In this document: positions 25,440 through 35,888 of the stretch, piece after piece
Position numbering within the stretch: the first letter of the stretch is position 1
Layout of the letters: each line of letters starts with the position of its first letter
From: Planctomycetota bacterium
GTDB lineage: Bacteria > Planctomycetota > Planctomycetia > Pirellulales > PLA5
DNA: 50,650 nucleotides
Direction: 5' to 3'
NCBI GenBank assembly: GCA_029259895.1
Contig: JAJDEG010000089.1
Span: 1-50,650, forward strand
Translations under genes and position numbers: made by a program
Notes under the pieces: model-generated
Seen by the model: the letters and a program-made list of their open reading frames with translations, nothing else
Database searches by the model: none
Told to the model about the DNA's origin: nothing

Positions 25440-28400
25440 ATGACCACACCGCTCGTCCAAATCGACATGCAGTATTGGAAGAGCCCCGCCGCGCGCGATG
25501 GGTATCGCGAAAACCCACTGCCGCCCGGCGTCAATCGACGGTCGTTCCTCGAAGCGGCCGGGTTCGCCACGTCGCTGGTGGCGCTCGGTGGTTGCCAGCG
25601 GGCACCAACCGAGTACGTGCCCGTGCTCAATGCGGAAACCGACAACGTCCGGCCCGGCCGTGCCCGCAGCTTCGCGTCGACGTGCGGCGAGTGCCCGGCG
25701 GCGTGCGGGATGCTCGTCTCGGTGCGCGACGGCCGCCCGTTGAAGATGGAGGGCATGCCGGAGCATCCGCTCTCCCGCGGCGGACTGTGCGCCGTGGGGC
25801 AAGCGCAAACGATGACGCTTTACGACAAGCATCGCCTCGCCGGCCCGTTGGTCGCGACGAAGGACGCCCACGAAGAATCGACTTGGCAGGATGTCGACGC
25901 GCAAATCGCCGCGGCATTGGATAAGGCCGCCATGACCGGCGGCGCGGTGCGCGTCGTTACGTCCTCGTCGAGTAGTCCCACGCTGCGCCATGCGATCGAC
26001 GCATTCTTGAAGCGGTTCCCCGACGGCCGCCGCGTCGTCGTCGATCCAACGAGCGTGTCGGCGATACTCGACGCGCATGAGCAGACGCACGCTGCTCGGC
26101 GACTTCCCCACTATCGGCTCGAAAAGGCGAAAGTCATCGTCGCGTTCGAGGCGGACTTCATGGGAACGTGGATTTCGCCGGTCGAATTCGCCGCCGCGTG
26201 GAAAACCGGCCGCACGCTGCCTCATCGACAGGCCGCTGCACATCACGACGAACTGCACGGCGACGAGCTGCACGACGAGGATGCGCAGCACGAAGCGAAA
26301 GCAACCGCGACGCCGGAAGATGAAAAGCTCAGCCTGTCCTATCACGTGCAGTTCGAGAGTCGCATGACGCTCACCGGCAGCAATGCCGACGAGCGGCACC
26401 GCGTACATCCCGGCGAGTTCGGCCTACTGCTCAGCCACCTGCTCCATCGCGTCGCCAAACTGGCCGGGCAAAGCGGCAGCCAGCAGCCATTCGCCGCGGC
26501 GAGCGTGCCGTCCGACATTCTCGACCGGCTTGCCGAACGTCTCTGGCAACATCGTTCCGCGGCCGTTGTCCTCTGCGGCTCCCAGAACGTCGCCGACCAA
26601 GCGCTCGTAAATCACCTCAATCATCTGCTCGACGCCTACGGCAACACGATCGACCTCGACCGACCGAGTCAGCAGCGCCAGTGCGACGACAAGGCAGCCG
26701 CGCTACTCGTCGACGAGCTGCGCGGCGGAAAAGTGGCCGCCCTGTTCGTCGTCGGCGTCGATCTGGTCCACGACCTTCCCGCCGGCGAACAGCTACGCGA
26801 AGCGATCGCCAAGACGCCGCTGTCGGTGACCTTGGCCGATCGCATGGATGACTCCGCGGCCGCGGCGAAGTTCGTCTGCCCGGACCAGCATCCGCTCGAA
26901 TCGTGGGGCGATGCCCAGCCGGCCACCGGTTTGTACTCACTCCGCCAGCCCACGATTCGACCGCTGACCAACACCCGCTCGGCGATCGAGAGCTTCGCCG
27001 CCTGGTCCGGCGCTGCTGGCACGGCCCTCTCGCTCGTTCGCACCTTCTGGAAAGACCACGTCTTCGCACAACAAGATCGAGAGCCAGACTTCACGCGTTT
27101 CTGGAACCGCGCCGTCCACGATGGTTTCGTGCAAACGTCCGCGCCCGCCGAGCAAGACCAAAAAGCTGAATTCACTGGCGACACTCCACAGTTCGTCACC
27201 ACTGCTCCGGCGCGATCCGACTTGACGCTGGTGCTCCACTCGCAGGTCGGCGTGCCAACTTCGCGCCACGCTCACAACCCGTGGCTGCAAGAACTGCCCG
27301 ACCCGATCACGAAAATCACCTGGGACAACTGCGCAACCTTCAGCCCCCGCCGGGCAAACGAACTCGGCATCGCCGACAACGACGTCGTCGAACTCAAGCT
27401 CGACGGCGGCCAGACGCTGCAGCTCCCCGCGTTCGTTCAGCCGGGTCAGCACGACGACATCGTGGCGGTCGCGCTCGGTTACGGCGTCCGCGGCACCGAG
27501 CGGTTCGCCGAGGTCGGTCCGCAATGGCTCGAAAGCGTCCCGACGGTCGGCGACAACGGACGCGTCGGCGTCAACGCCGCACCCATGCTGAAACTCATCG
27601 ACGGCACGCTGCGATTCGTGTGCGATGGGCTAAGCGTCGCCAAGACCGGCCGAAGACATGTGCTAGCTACGACGCAACTGCACGACCATATCGAAGTACC
27701 GGCCAACGTCGCCCCGCCGGGCAGCCAACCGCGTCCCATCGTTCAAGAAACCACGCTGGCCGAGTACGCGGCCGATCCCGCGGCCGGCGCACCGCACGCT
27801 CATCACGTCGAAGGCGAGTTGTGGCCCGACGATCACGCTTCCGGCCAGCATCGCTGGGGCATGGCGATTGATCTGAACGCTTGCAATGGCTGCTCGGCCT
27901 GTTTGATCGCCTGCCAGGCGGAGAACAACGTGCCGGTGGTCGGCCGCGACGAAGTCGCCCGCCACCGCGAGATGCACTGGATTCGCATCGACCGTTACTA
28001 CGCCGGCGGCGAGGACGATCCGACGGTCGCCCACCAGCCGATGATGTGCCAACACTGCGCTAACGCTCCGTGCGAAACGGTCTGCCCGGTGCTGGCGACC
28101 GTTCACAGCAGCGAGGGACTCAACCAGCAGGTCTACAACCGCTGCGTCGGCACACGGTACTGCGCGAACAACTGTCCGTACAAAGTGCGGCGGTTCAATT
28201 GGTTCGACTACGCCCACGACGACGAGTTCGCCAATCTGGCGTTGAACCCAGACGTGACGGTGCGGATGCGGGGGATTATGGAAAAGTGCTCGATGTGCGT
28301 GCAACGCATTCAGGAAGGCAAGATTGAGGCCCGTCGGCAAGGCGTGCCGCTTGAGGACGGCGCGATTCGCACGGCCTGCCAACAATCCTGCCCAACCAAC

Positions 28401-28559
28401 GCGATCCTGTTCGGCGATCTCAACGATCCCGACAGCGCCGTGGCCCAAGCGGCCGGCGACGCGCGGCGATACGCGGTGTTGGAGGAACTCAACGTGCGTC
28501 CTGCGGTCAGCTATTTGCGCAAGGTTCGCAACGCGACGAAGGAGAGCGACCATGTCTAG
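25440..28559 (+). CDS. actB: Alternative complex III subunit B (molybdopterin-like plus ferredoxin domains)
   Basis: The 1,039 residues form the large periplasmic subunit. A twin-arginine leader ([10 protein letters not shown], Arg33-Arg34) ends in a lipobox-like LGGC (Cys52). The first half resembles molybdoenzymes but keeps only structural parts such as [17 protein letters not shown]. The second half (from about 808) is a four-cluster ferredoxin domain starting [11 protein letters not shown] (Cys815-825), with [13 protein letters not shown] and CSMCVQR. Cys82, 85, 89 and 117 form an N-terminal cluster motif (CGECPAAC...C) that canonical ActB lacks. ATG 25440 is chosen for GGAAA eight bases ahead; ATG 25416 and TTG 25410 are alternatives. 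Confidence 0.93.
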   Translation: MTTPLVQIDMQYWKSPAARDGYRENPLPPGVNRRSFLEAAGFATSLVALGGCQRAPTEYVPVLNAETDNVRPGRARSFASTCGECPAACGMLVSVRDGRPLKMEGMPEHPLSRGGLCAVGQAQTMTLYDKHRLAGPLVATKDAHEESTWQDVDAQIAAALDKAAMTGGAVRVVTSSSSSPTLRHAIDAFLKRFPDGRRVVVDPTSVSAILDAHEQTHAARRLPHYRLEKAKVIVAFEADFMGTWISPVEFAAAWKTGRTLPHRQAAAHHDELHGDELHDEDAQHEAKATATPEDEKLSLSYHVQFESRMTLTGSNADERHRVHPGEFGLLLSHLLHRVAKLAGQSGSQQPFAAASVPSDILDRLAERLWQHRSAAVVLCGSQNVADQALVNHLNHLLDAYGNTIDLDRPSQQRQCDDKAAALLVDELRGGKVAALFVVGVDLVHDLPAGEQLREAIAKTPLSVTLADRMDDSAAAAKFVCPDQHPLESWGDAQPATGLYSLRQPTIRPLTNTRSAIESFAAWSGAAGTALSLVRTFWKDHVFAQQDREPDFTRFWNRAVHDGFVQTSAPAEQDQKAEFTGDTPQFVTTAPARSDLTLVLHSQVGVPTSRHAHNPWLQELPDPITKITWDNCATFSPRRANELGIADNDVVELKLDGGQTLQLPAFVQPGQHDDIVAVALGYGVRGTERFAEVGPQWLESVPTVGDNGRVGVNAAPMLKLIDGTLRFVCDGLSVAKTGRRHVLATTQLHDHIEVPANVAPPGSQPRPIVQETTLAEYAADPAAGAPHAHHVEGELWPDDHASGQHRWGMAIDLNACNGCSACLIACQAENNVPVVGRDEVARHREMHWIRIDRYYAGGEDDPTVAHQPMMCQHCANAPCETVCPVLATVHSSEGLNQQVYNRCVGTRYCANNCPYKVRRFNWFDYAHDDEFANLALNPDVTVRMRGIMEKCSMCVQRIQEGKIEARRQGVPLEDGAIRTACQQSCPTNAILFGDLNDPDSAVAQAAGDARRYAVLEELNVRPAVSYLRKVRNATKESDHV

Positions 28560-29970
28560 CGCGGCGACCCCCATGCCGGCCGCGGCCCACTTGCCGCCCC
28601 CGCCGATACCACCGCTAATCGGCGGCGACAAGACGCTCGCCGGCGTGACGCGCGACATCTGCCAGCCGCTCGAAGCGCGGCCGACCCGCCTGTGGTGGAT
28701 CGGCCTGGCGCTCGCCGCCAGCGCACTGCTCTTGGGCGTCGTTTCCGTCGTGTATCAAATCGCGATGGGCATCGGCGTCTGGGGCCTGAACAAGACGGTC
28801 GGCTGGGGATTCGATATCACGAACTTCGTGTTCTGGGTCGGCATCGGCCACGCCGGAACGCTGATCTCCGCCGTGCTGTTTCTATTTCGCCAGCGTTGGC
28901 GGACGTCCGTCAACCGCGCGGCCGAGGCGATGACGCTGTTCGCCGTGATGTGCGCCGGTATCTTCCCGCTCATTCACATGGGCCGGCCGTGGTTGGCATA
29001 TTGGTTCGCGCCCTATCCAAACCTGCGCGGGCCGCTGTGGATCAATTTCAAGTCGCCGCTGGTGTGGGACTTCTTCGCGATTTCGACGTACTTCCTCGTC
29101 TCCGCGCTGTTCTGGTACTTCGGCCTGATCCCCGACTTGGCCACCATCCGCGACCGGCGTTGGCCCGGCTTGCGAACGCGAATCTGCTCCGTGCTAAGCC
29201 TCGGCTGGACCGGTTCCGCCCGCGCCTGGCATCGCTACGAAACCGTCTACTTGCTACTCGCCGGGCTGGCCACGCCGCTGGTGTTTTCCGTGCATACGAT
29301 CGTCAGCATGGACTTCGCCACATCCGTCATTCCCGGCTGGCATACGACGATCTTCCCGCCGTACTTCGTCGCCGGCGCGATCTTTAGCGGACTGGCGATG
29401 GTGCTAACGCTCATGCTCATCGCCCGCAAGACGATGCGGCTGGAGCATTACATCACGTCGCGGCACGTCGACGCCATGTGCAAGTTGATGCTATCGATGG
29501 GCTGCATCGTCGGGCTGGCCTACGGCACCGAGTTCTTCATGGCGTTCTACAGCGGCAACCCCTACGAACAGTTCGTGTTTCTCAATCGAGCCGGCGGACC
29601 GTTCCGCGGAGCGTACTGGACGATGGTCATCTGCAACGTCGTCATTCCTCAAGTGCTGTGGCTGCAACGAGTGCGGGCCAACTTCGCCGCCGTGTTCGTC
29701 ATCTCCATCTTCGTCAACATCGGCATGTGGTTCGAGCGATTCGTGATCATCGTCACCAGTCTGCACCGCGACTATCTGCCGTCGAGTTGGGCGAGCTACA
29801 CGCCGACGATTATCGAAATCACCACGCTCATCGGCAGCTTCGGATTGTTCTTCACGTGCTTTCTGTTGTTCTGTCGGTTCATTCCCGTCATTGCGATGGC
29901 CGAGGTCAAGGGTGTCCTCGAACCGGCAAGCGATCGGCATCCATCGGCCAAGTCAGGAGAAGCGGCATGA
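28552..29970 (+). CDS. actC: Alternative complex III subunit C (NrfD-like membrane subunit)
   Basis: The 472-residue integral membrane protein has about ten helices and the NrfD/PsrC pattern of ActC, including [20 protein letters not shown] near the start, then [20 protein letters not shown] and the later [29 protein letters not shown] stretch. In the complex it forms the quinol-binding side together with ActB. The start overlaps the actB stop by eight bases, with GGAG ahead of it. No signal peptide is expected or seen. Confidence 0.95.
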   Translation: MSSAATPMPAAAHLPPPPIPPLIGGDKTLAGVTRDICQPLEARPTRLWWIGLALAASALLLGVVSVVYQIAMGIGVWGLNKTVGWGFDITNFVFWVGIGHAGTLISAVLFLFRQRWRTSVNRAAEAMTLFAVMCAGIFPLIHMGRPWLAYWFAPYPNLRGPLWINFKSPLVWDFFAISTYFLVSALFWYFGLIPDLATIRDRRWPGLRTRICSVLSLGWTGSARAWHRYETVYLLLAGLATPLVFSVHTIVSMDFATSVIPGWHTTIFPPYFVAGAIFSGLAMVLTLMLIARKTMRLEHYITSRHVDAMCKLMLSMGCIVGLAYGTEFFMAFYSGNPYEQFVFLNRAGGPFRGAYWTMVICNVVIPQVLWLQRVRANFAAVFVISIFVNIGMWFERFVIIVTSLHRDYLPSSWASYTPTIIEITTLIGSFGLFFTCFLLFCRFIPVIAMAEVKGVLEPASDRHPSAKSGEAA

Positions 29971-30497
29971 GCTCGCGAGTCGTTCTTGCTTCCTTCGCCG
30001 ACGAACACGACGTGCTCGACGCCGTCCGCACGTTGCGAACTCGTGGATATACGGTCCGCGACGTATTCTCGCCGCATGCCATCCACGGCATGGACGAAGC
30101 AATGGGGCTGCGGCCGACGCGGCTGACCTGGGTCTGCTTCGTGTGCGGCGCGATCGGTCTGTTCGGAATGCTTTGGTTTCAAAACTGGGCCAACGCCGTC
30201 GATTGGCCGATCAACGTCGGCGGCAAGCCCTGGAACTCATTGCCGGCCGAAGCGCCGGTGGCGTTCGAGATGCTCGTGCTGCTGGCCGCTTTCGGCAGCG
30301 TGATCGCATGCCTGGCGGTGAACCGGCTGTACCCCGGCAAGGCCGATGCCACGCCGCCGCGGGCAACCGACGATCGGTACGTCGTGGCGATCGACGTGAC
30401 GCCCGCTTCGCCACGCGAGCATCTAACCCAAACGCTAGAATCGTGCCGCGTCGTCGACGTCGAAGATCGCCTAGTCGCGGCGGAGGACAAACGATGA
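29967..30497 (+). CDS. actD: Alternative complex III subunit D
   Basis: The 176-residue protein has a soluble N-terminal part ([20 protein letters not shown], then [20 protein letters not shown]) and two membrane helices (about 60-76 and 98-120), the DUF3341 layout of ActD. The family stretch [11 protein letters not shown] and the [20 protein letters not shown] loop between the helices are well kept. It has no known cofactor and scaffolds the complex. It overlaps actC by four bases (ATGA) and is followed the same way by actE. Confidence 0.94.
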   Translation: MSSRVVLASFADEHDVLDAVRTLRTRGYTVRDVFSPHAIHGMDEAMGLRPTRLTWVCFVCGAIGLFGMLWFQNWANAVDWPINVGGKPWNSLPAEAPVAFEMLVLLAAFGSVIACLAVNRLYPGKADATPPRATDDRYVVAIDVTPASPREHLTQTLESCRVVDVEDRLVAAEDKR

Positions 30498-31165
30498 CAC
30501 TGTATCGATGCAACATCGCGTTGGCCATCTTGCTCGCCGTCGTGCTGCTGGCGACATGGTCGATAAGCGTCGATCCGCAGCGCCCAAATTGGGACTTCCT
30601 CCCGGACATGCAGTATTCGCCGGCCTACGAAGCTATGAGTAAGAACGACAACTTCGCCGACGGGCGGACCTGGCAAGCGTCGCCCGAAGGCACGATCGCT
30701 CGCGGCGAGACCCGACTCGGCTACGCCGCGACGCCGGCCGACGCGATTCGCGCCGGCGAAGAACTGACCAACCCGATTCCCGCAGGCGATGCAGCGGTAT
30801 TGGCGCGTGGCGCGACCGTCTATCGCGTGAATTGCGCCATGTGCCACGGCCCGCAAGGCCAAGGCGACGGAGAGGCAACCAAACGAGGCGTCCCGCCGCC
30901 GCCGTCGCTGCTGACTGGCAAATCGCCGCAGATGAAGGACGGCCAACTCATGCATATCCTCACCTACGGTCAAGGAAGCATGGCGCCGTTCGTCGCTCAA
31001 CTCTCGCTCGACGAGCGTTGGCAGGTGGTCGCTTACGTCCGCGACATGCAAACCAAGACCGTAACCAGCGCGGCGTCACCCAACGAGACCACCACGCCCG
31101 ACGAATCGCCATCGCCCGCGGCTGATCTGCCAACCGATGTCCCCGCCGCCGGAGAAACGCCATGA
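30494..31165 (+). CDS. actE: Alternative complex III subunit E, monohaem cytochrome c
   Basis: The 223-residue protein has an N-terminal anchor helix (about 8-24) and one haem site, CAMCH (Cys114, Cys117, His118), followed by GPQGQGDGEATKRGVPPPPS and a possible Met ligand in MKDGQLMHILTYGQGSMAPF. The WDFLPDMQYSPAYEAMSKND stretch is typical of ActE. No lipobox is visible, unlike ActE proteins that are lipid-anchored, so the helix probably stays as the anchor. A 40-residue Pro/Thr/Ala-rich tail follows the haem domain. It is the probable electron exit of the complex. Confidence 0.93.
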   Translation: MTLYRCNIALAILLAVVLLATWSISVDPQRPNWDFLPDMQYSPAYEAMSKNDNFADGRTWQASPEGTIARGETRLGYAATPADAIRAGEELTNPIPAGDAAVLARGATVYRVNCAMCHGPQGQGDGEATKRGVPPPPSLLTGKSPQMKDGQLMHILTYGQGSMAPFVAQLSLDERWQVVAYVRDMQTKTVTSAASPNETTTPDESPSPAADLPTDVPAAGETP

Positions 31166-32367
31166 AGCCCACTTCGTTCACGCCCTCGCCAACCGCGATG
31201 CGCAATCTCGATGCGCTGCTCGTCGTCAGCGGCGCGGTGCTGGCCGTCGGGCTGTTCGTTGCACCCAATCGAACGGGCGACAGCCTTTCGATCGGCGCGT
31301 TCGCGATGCTGAGCGTGTTTCTCGGTGGCTTGGTGTTCGTGGCCTTCGAGTACATCACCGGCGCTCGCTGGAGCGTGCCGTTTCGCCGCGTTTATGAAGC
31401 GCTGGCGTCGAACCTATGGATCGGCGGTGCGGCGATGGTAGCGGTCGTCGTCCTGCGTCGCGACGTCTACGCCTGGACGCCTGCCGACGGCGCGGCCGCG
31501 GGCACGTTCTGGTTCAAAGCCCTGTGGCTCAACCCCACGTGGCTGGTCGTCCGCGCCGCCGCCTATGTCACTGTGATGAGTCTGCTGGCCGCGGCGATTA
31601 TTTGGACGTCGCGAACCCAAGACCGCACGGCCGATTTTTCCCTCACGCGACGCAACCGCCGGCTCTCCGCCGTGACGCTGTTGGTCTTTGCTCCGACGTT
31701 CTCGCTCGCCGCCTGCGAATGGTTCATGTCGCTCGAACCGATGTGGTTCAGCACGGTGTGGGGTGCGTATCACTTTGCCGGGTTGGCTACGTCGACGCTC
31801 GCCGTCGTCGTGCTGATCGCGCTGCACCTTCGCCGCACCGGCCATTGGCGAAGCACCTTCACCGACGACCACCTACACGATCTCGGCAAACTGCTGCTCG
31901 GATTCAGTTGCTTCTGGATGTACCTCTGGTTTTGCCAGTACATGCTCATCTGGTACTCGAACATTCCGGAAGAAACCGGGTACTTCGTCCACCGCACGCA
32001 AGGCGCATGGGGCCCGATGTTCATTGCCAACGTGGCGCTGAATTGGGTCGTACCGTTCTTGGTGCTGCTGCCTAGGCCGAGCAAGCGAAGCGCCGCGACG
32101 ATGGCCCGCGTCGCCGGCGTCGTGCTGGTCGGCCGCTGGCTCGATCTGTACTTGATGGTGTATCCCAGCAGCTCGTCCGCACCAACGTGGGGCGCTTGGG
32201 AAACGGCCGCCGTCGTGTTCTTCGCCGCCGCGAGCTTGTGGCTCATCTTCTCGGCCCTGGCGAAAGCATCGTTGACGCCGGTCGGCGATCCCGCGCTGTA
32301 CTCCAATCGCGGCAACACCCACGTTACCCACGACGAACACACCGAGGGCAATCGCGTGTGGACCTAA
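31162..32367 (+). CDS. actF: Alternative complex III subunit F
   Basis: The 401-residue membrane protein has ten likely helices and the ActF/NrfD-like pattern, for example FEYITGARWSVPFRRVYEAL, FSLAACEWFMSLEPMWFSTV WGAYHFAG and YMLIWYSNIPEETGYFVHRT. ActC and ActF are paralogues within one complex; ActF may carry a proton path. It ends the act block. In many other loci cytochrome oxidase genes follow here; in this window the next gene is ric. Confidence 0.95.
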   Translation: MKPTSFTPSPTAMRNLDALLVVSGAVLAVGLFVAPNRTGDSLSIGAFAMLSVFLGGLVFVAFEYITGARWSVPFRRVYEALASNLWIGGAAMVAVVVLRRDVYAWTPADGAAAGTFWFKALWLNPTWLVVRAAAYVTVMSLLAAAIIWTSRTQDRTADFSLTRRNRRLSAVTLLVFAPTFSLAACEWFMSLEPMWFSTVWGAYHFAGLATSTLAVVVLIALHLRRTGHWRSTFTDDHLHDLGKLLLGFSCFWMYLWFCQYMLIWYSNIPEETGYFVHRTQGAWGPMFIANVALNWVVPFLVLLPRPSKRSAATMARVAGVVLVGRWLDLYLMVYPSSSSAPTWGAWETAAVVFFAAASLWLIFSALAKASLTPVGDPALYSNRGNTHVTHDEHTEGNRVWT

Positions 32368-32459
32368 CGACTAGCCCTAGCCATCTCACCGCATACCATC
32401 CCAACGAACCAAACCTCGTTCCAAGACACAATCGCACGCCGTCAACCAAGGAGTCCGCC

Positions 32460-33200
32460 ATGTCCTGCACATCCAACCTGCCAGCCTCGCAAACCGTCGC
32501 TGCTCTCGTCGTCGAAAAGCCCCACCTCGCCCGCGTGTTCGAGCGGCTCGGCATAGACTATTGCTGTGGCGGTCGCCAATCGCTCGCCGAAGCATGTTCG
32601 CGGGCGGGCGTCGACCAAAGCGAACTCGCGAATCTACTCGCAAGTGCCGACACCGATGCAACCGACGAACCGGCGGAAGATTGGTCCGCCGCGCCGCTGT
32701 CGCAATTGACGCGGCACATCGTCGAGCGCCACCACGCTTACCTTCAAACCGAACTTCCCCGGCTCGCCCAACTAATCTCCAAAGTCGTCGCGGCCCACGG
32801 CGAAAACCACGCGGAACTCGCGGAAGTCGCCCGCGTGTTCGACGCGCTCCAGGCCGAGCTCTCGTCTCACATGATGAAGGAAGAGCGCGTGCTGTTCCCC
32901 ATCGTCGAGACAATGGAGCAATCCGCAAAGAGCGGGCGATCTCTGCCGGCCTTCCACTGCGGCAGCGTCGACAATCCCATCGCCGTGATGGAGGACGAAC
33001 ACCAGCACGCCGGCGACGCATTGGCCCGGCTGCGATCGCTGACGGGCGGCTACGTTCCGCCGGCCGACGCCTGCCCCACGTACCACGCGCTGCTCGACAG
33101 CCTCGCCCGATTGGAAGCCGACCTGCACTTGCACATCCACAAGGAAAACAACATCCTCTTTCCCCGCGCCGCGGCGCTGGAGAAACAGTTGAATGGATAA
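32460..33200 (+). CDS. ric: Iron-sulfur cluster repair di-iron protein
   Basis: The 246-residue protein is of the RIC (ScdA/YtfE) family. The N-terminal ScdA domain has the mark IDYCCGGRQSLAEAC (Cys35-Cys36). The haemerythrin-like domain carries His/Glu ligands in IVERHHAYLQTE, HGENHAEL, MMKEERVLFP, MEDEHQHAGDA and HIHKENNILFP. Such proteins restore clusters and respond to nitric oxide, which fits a place behind nitrate respiration genes. The start has AAGGAG ahead of it. It overlaps the next gene by eight bases. Confidence 0.95.
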   Translation: MSCTSNLPASQTVAALVVEKPHLARVFERLGIDYCCGGRQSLAEACSRAGVDQSELANLLASADTDATDEPAEDWSAAPLSQLTRHIVERHHAYLQTELPRLAQLISKVVAAHGENHAELAEVARVFDALQAELSSHMMKEERVLFPIVETMEQSAKSGRSLPAFHCGSVDNPIAVMEDEHQHAGDALARLRSLTGGYVPPADACPTYHALLDSLARLEADLHLHIHKENNILFPRAAALEKQLNG

Positions 33201-34431
33201 CTCCGTGGATAATTCGCACGGTTCAACGTCCGCAGCTCAACACCGAGAGCGACCGTCGAGACGAAAGCGGCCGTCGCAAGCCGACTACGACCACAGTCCC
33301 TACGTCGCCTTTTACGAGGTAACGCGGGCCTGCGATTTGGTCTGCTTGCACTGCCGCGCCTGCGCGCAAGCTCGGCCCGACCCGCGCGAACTCGACACGC
33401 AGCAGTCATTTGCCCTGATCGAACAACTAGCCGAGTTTCCACGTCCGCCGATCTTCGTCCTCACCGGAGGCGATCCGTTCAAGCGGTCGGATCTGTTTTC
33501 GTTGATCGACAAGTCCATCGCGTGCGGATTGGAGACTTCGATTACGCCGTCGGCTACGCCGCTGGTGACGCTCGACGCATTGGTCCGCCTGCGAGACCAC
33601 GGCGTCGCGCGGCTGGCGGTTAGTCTCGACGGCGTCGATGCCGCCAGCCACGACGCCGTCCGCGGCGTCGCCGGGAGTTTTCAGCGAACGCTCGAAATCG
33701 CCGCGGACGCTCGGCGCTGCGGACTCGAAGTCCAGGTCAACACGACGCTCACGCCCACCAACGTCGGGCAAATCGAAGCGATCGCCGCACTGCTCGCCGG
33801 GCTGGACATCGTCCTCTGGTCGGTGTTCTTCCTGGTGCCGGTCGGCCGCGCCGGCGATCTGCCACGACTCGACGCCGAGCAGTCGGAAGCGGCGTTCGCC
33901 CAACTGTGGCGCGTCGCACAAACGCATCCCTTCGGCATCAAAACGACCGAGGCCCCACACTACCGTCGCTTCATCGCTCAAGCGGCAAAGCTCGAACGAC
34001 GATCCGCAGCGACAAGCCCCAACAAGCCAACGACCGACAAGCCAACCACCCCCAAACCAACCACCGATCGAGCCGACCAAGACGGCGAAAGCACCATCGC
34101 AACCCCCAGCCGCCGATTTCGCCCACTCGGAACGAACGACGGCAAGGGAATCATGTTCATCGGCCACACCGGCGAAATTTATCCCAGCGGTTTTCTGCCG
34201 ATACGCTGCGGCCAATTTCCGCACGACGACGTCGTATCGGTTTATCAACACGCTCCGCTCTTTCGGCAACTCCGCGACGCCGACAATCTCCAAGGCAAAT
34301 GTGGCCAGTGCGAGTTCCGAAACCTCTGCGGCGGTAGCCGCGCACGCGCATTCGCCGTCACGGCAAATCCGTTCGCGGAAGAGCCAGACTGCGTTTACCG
34401 CCCGACCGACGTCGACGCCGCGAAGTCCTAA
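33193..34431 (+). CDS. Radical SAM/SPASM protein (TIGR04053-like)
   Basis: The 412-residue enzyme has the radical SAM motif CDLVCLHC (Cys47, Cys51, Cys54), FVLTGGDPFKR as the GGE-like motif, and a C-terminal SPASM-type region CGQCEFRNLCGGSRARA that binds further clusters. The YVAFYEVTRACDLVC context is as in the TIGR04053 group, related to AhbD haem-synthesis enzymes. A low-complexity insert rich in PTT repeats (residues ~277-300) lies between barrel and SPASM part. Overlap with ric suggests a joint role in haem or cluster supply for the many cytochromes encoded upstream. Confidence 0.88.
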   Translation: MDNSVDNSHGSTSAAQHRERPSRRKRPSQADYDHSPYVAFYEVTRACDLVCLHCRACAQARPDPRELDTQQSFALIEQLAEFPRPPIFVLTGGDPFKRSDLFSLIDKSIACGLETSITPSATPLVTLDALVRLRDHGVARLAVSLDGVDAASHDAVRGVAGSFQRTLEIAADARRCGLEVQVNTTLTPTNVGQIEAIAALLAGLDIVLWSVFFLVPVGRAGDLPRLDAEQSEAAFAQLWRVAQTHPFGIKTTEAPHYRRFIAQAAKLERRSAATSPNKPTTDKPTTPKPTTDRADQDGESTIATPSRRFRPLGTNDGKGIMFIGHTGEIYPSGFLPIRCGQFPHDDVVSVYQHAPLFRQLRDADNLQGKCGQCEFRNLCGGSRARAFAVTANPFAEEPDCVYRPTDVDAAKS

Positions 34432-34653
34432 CGACCGACGACAATCGCGCGATAGTGAACGCCCGACCACGTCTCTGCGGGGGGGCTATTCCGCCACGCC
34501 ATTGGCGAGCGGCCTCCCCAATGAGTTAGAATGAATAAGCTAAGGAGCAACGACGATCTGCACGGCCGTTCATCGAAGCCGTATCGCTCGTTCGCCAGTC
34601 TCCGCGCACGGACGCCCGGCCACTTTTCCACGATCGATCGGGAGTTCTCCACC

Positions 34654-35847
34654 GTGCGTCCTCTTTTTCGCCGCTCCGTTCTCGTCGCCACCCTCACCGT
34701 CGTCGCGGTGCTCTCGTCGACACCTGCCGCCCACGCCCAGTTCAAGCCCGAAGACGAGAAGGCCGGCGGCGTAAAGTTCGACAAAGAGCTGGTCCAGCGC
34801 ATCCGCATCGGCATGAAAATCCGCGCCGTCGGTGGCCCATGCGTCGGCATCCACGCCACGGTCCCGATTCCAATGGACTGGCCGGAGCAAAAAGTCTCCA
34901 TCGTTGCCGAAGAGTATTCGCCGGCGGTCAAGCGTCTTCCGAACCGCGACGTCGATGGCACCGTGCAGCAGATGATCGTGAAGATTCCGCAGCTCAAGTC
35001 CGGCGAAGAGGCCGTCGCCCTGGTCACGCTCGAAGTTCACCGCCGCTCGATCCTTCCGCCCGACGACACGGCGGCATTCTCGCTGCCCGACAGGAAGAAA
35101 CTCGACCTAGCCCTGCGAAAGTACCTGCTTCCCAGCCCGAAGATCGAAAGCACGCATAAGCAGATCCGCGATATCTCGAAGCAAATATTCACCGACAACG
35201 CCGACAAGACCGCCTGGGAGCAAGTCGAGGCCGTCTACGATTGGGTCCGCGAGAACGTCGAGTACAAGAACGGCCCGCTCAAGGGCGCGCTCGCCGCGCT
35301 CAAGGACAAAGACGGCGACTGCGAAGAACTGACCAGCCTGTTCATCGCCCTCTGCCGCGCCGGCAACGTCCCGGCCCGCACGGTTTGGGTGCCCGGCCAT
35401 TGCTATCCGGAGTTCTACCTCGTCGACCGCGCTGGCGAAGGCCACTGGTTCCCCTGCCAGGCGGCCGGCAGCCGCGCCTTCGGCGGTATTCCGGAGCACC
35501 GCCCGATCCTGCAAAAAGGCGACTCGTTCCGCGACGTCGACCGTCCCCGGGAGAAGATGCGCTACCTCAGCGAATTCCTCACGGGCAAAGCCTTCCGCGG
35601 CGGCGGCCAACCCTCGGTCCGCTTCATTCGCGAAGACGTAGCCACCGACAAACCGCTCGACGACACGGCGACGGATATCTCGCCGATTCGTCCCACCGAT
35701 GACAGCAAGAACAAACCGGCCACCGACGAAGATCGCCCACGGTTCGATCCACGAGTCCGCGATCCACGCAATCCCGCCGCACCGGGACTCCCGCCGGGCG
35801 CCGGGCCGATTCCTGGCTCGCCGCAAGCTCGCCCAAACAGGCCGTAA
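34654..35847 (+). CDS. Secreted transglutaminase-like domain protein
   Basis: With the GTG at 34654 the product has 397 residues and a clean signal peptide (RPLFRRSVLVATLTVVAVLS ending AAHA-QF); GGAG lies nine bases ahead. An ATG at 34531 would put 41 unrelated residues before the signal. The domain order is an N-terminal beta-rich part, then a transglutaminase core with DGDCEELTSLFIALCRAGNV (Cys223), GHCYPEFYL (His249) and HWFPCQAAG at the place of the usual W-P-D motif. The last 80 residues are Pro/Asp-rich. Such domains cleave or link peptides outside the cytoplasm; the substrate is unknown. The 222-bp gap before it holds no recognised element. Confidence 0.85.
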   Translation: MRPLFRRSVLVATLTVVAVLSSTPAAHAQFKPEDEKAGGVKFDKELVQRIRIGMKIRAVGGPCVGIHATVPIPMDWPEQKVSIVAEEYSPAVKRLPNRDVDGTVQQMIVKIPQLKSGEEAVALVTLEVHRRSILPPDDTAAFSLPDRKKLDLALRKYLLPSPKIESTHKQIRDISKQIFTDNADKTAWEQVEAVYDWVRENVEYKNGPLKGALAALKDKDGDCEELTSLFIALCRAGNVPARTVWVPGHCYPEFYLVDRAGEGHWFPCQAAGSRAFGGIPEHRPILQKGDSFRDVDRPREKMRYLSEFLTGKAFRGGGQPSVRFIREDVATDKPLDDTATDISPIRPTDDSKNKPATDEDRPRFDPRVRDPRNPAAPGLPPGAGPIPGSPQARPNRP

Positions 35848-35888
35848 ACGCCACGACCGCGCCGCCGTTCATTTTTTTCAGAGCGTAA

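Noticed and set aside
27663-28658. 331-codon minus-strand open frame opposite actB and actC
   Set aside because: Both act genes are certain from cluster motifs and membrane patterns, so this is a shadow.
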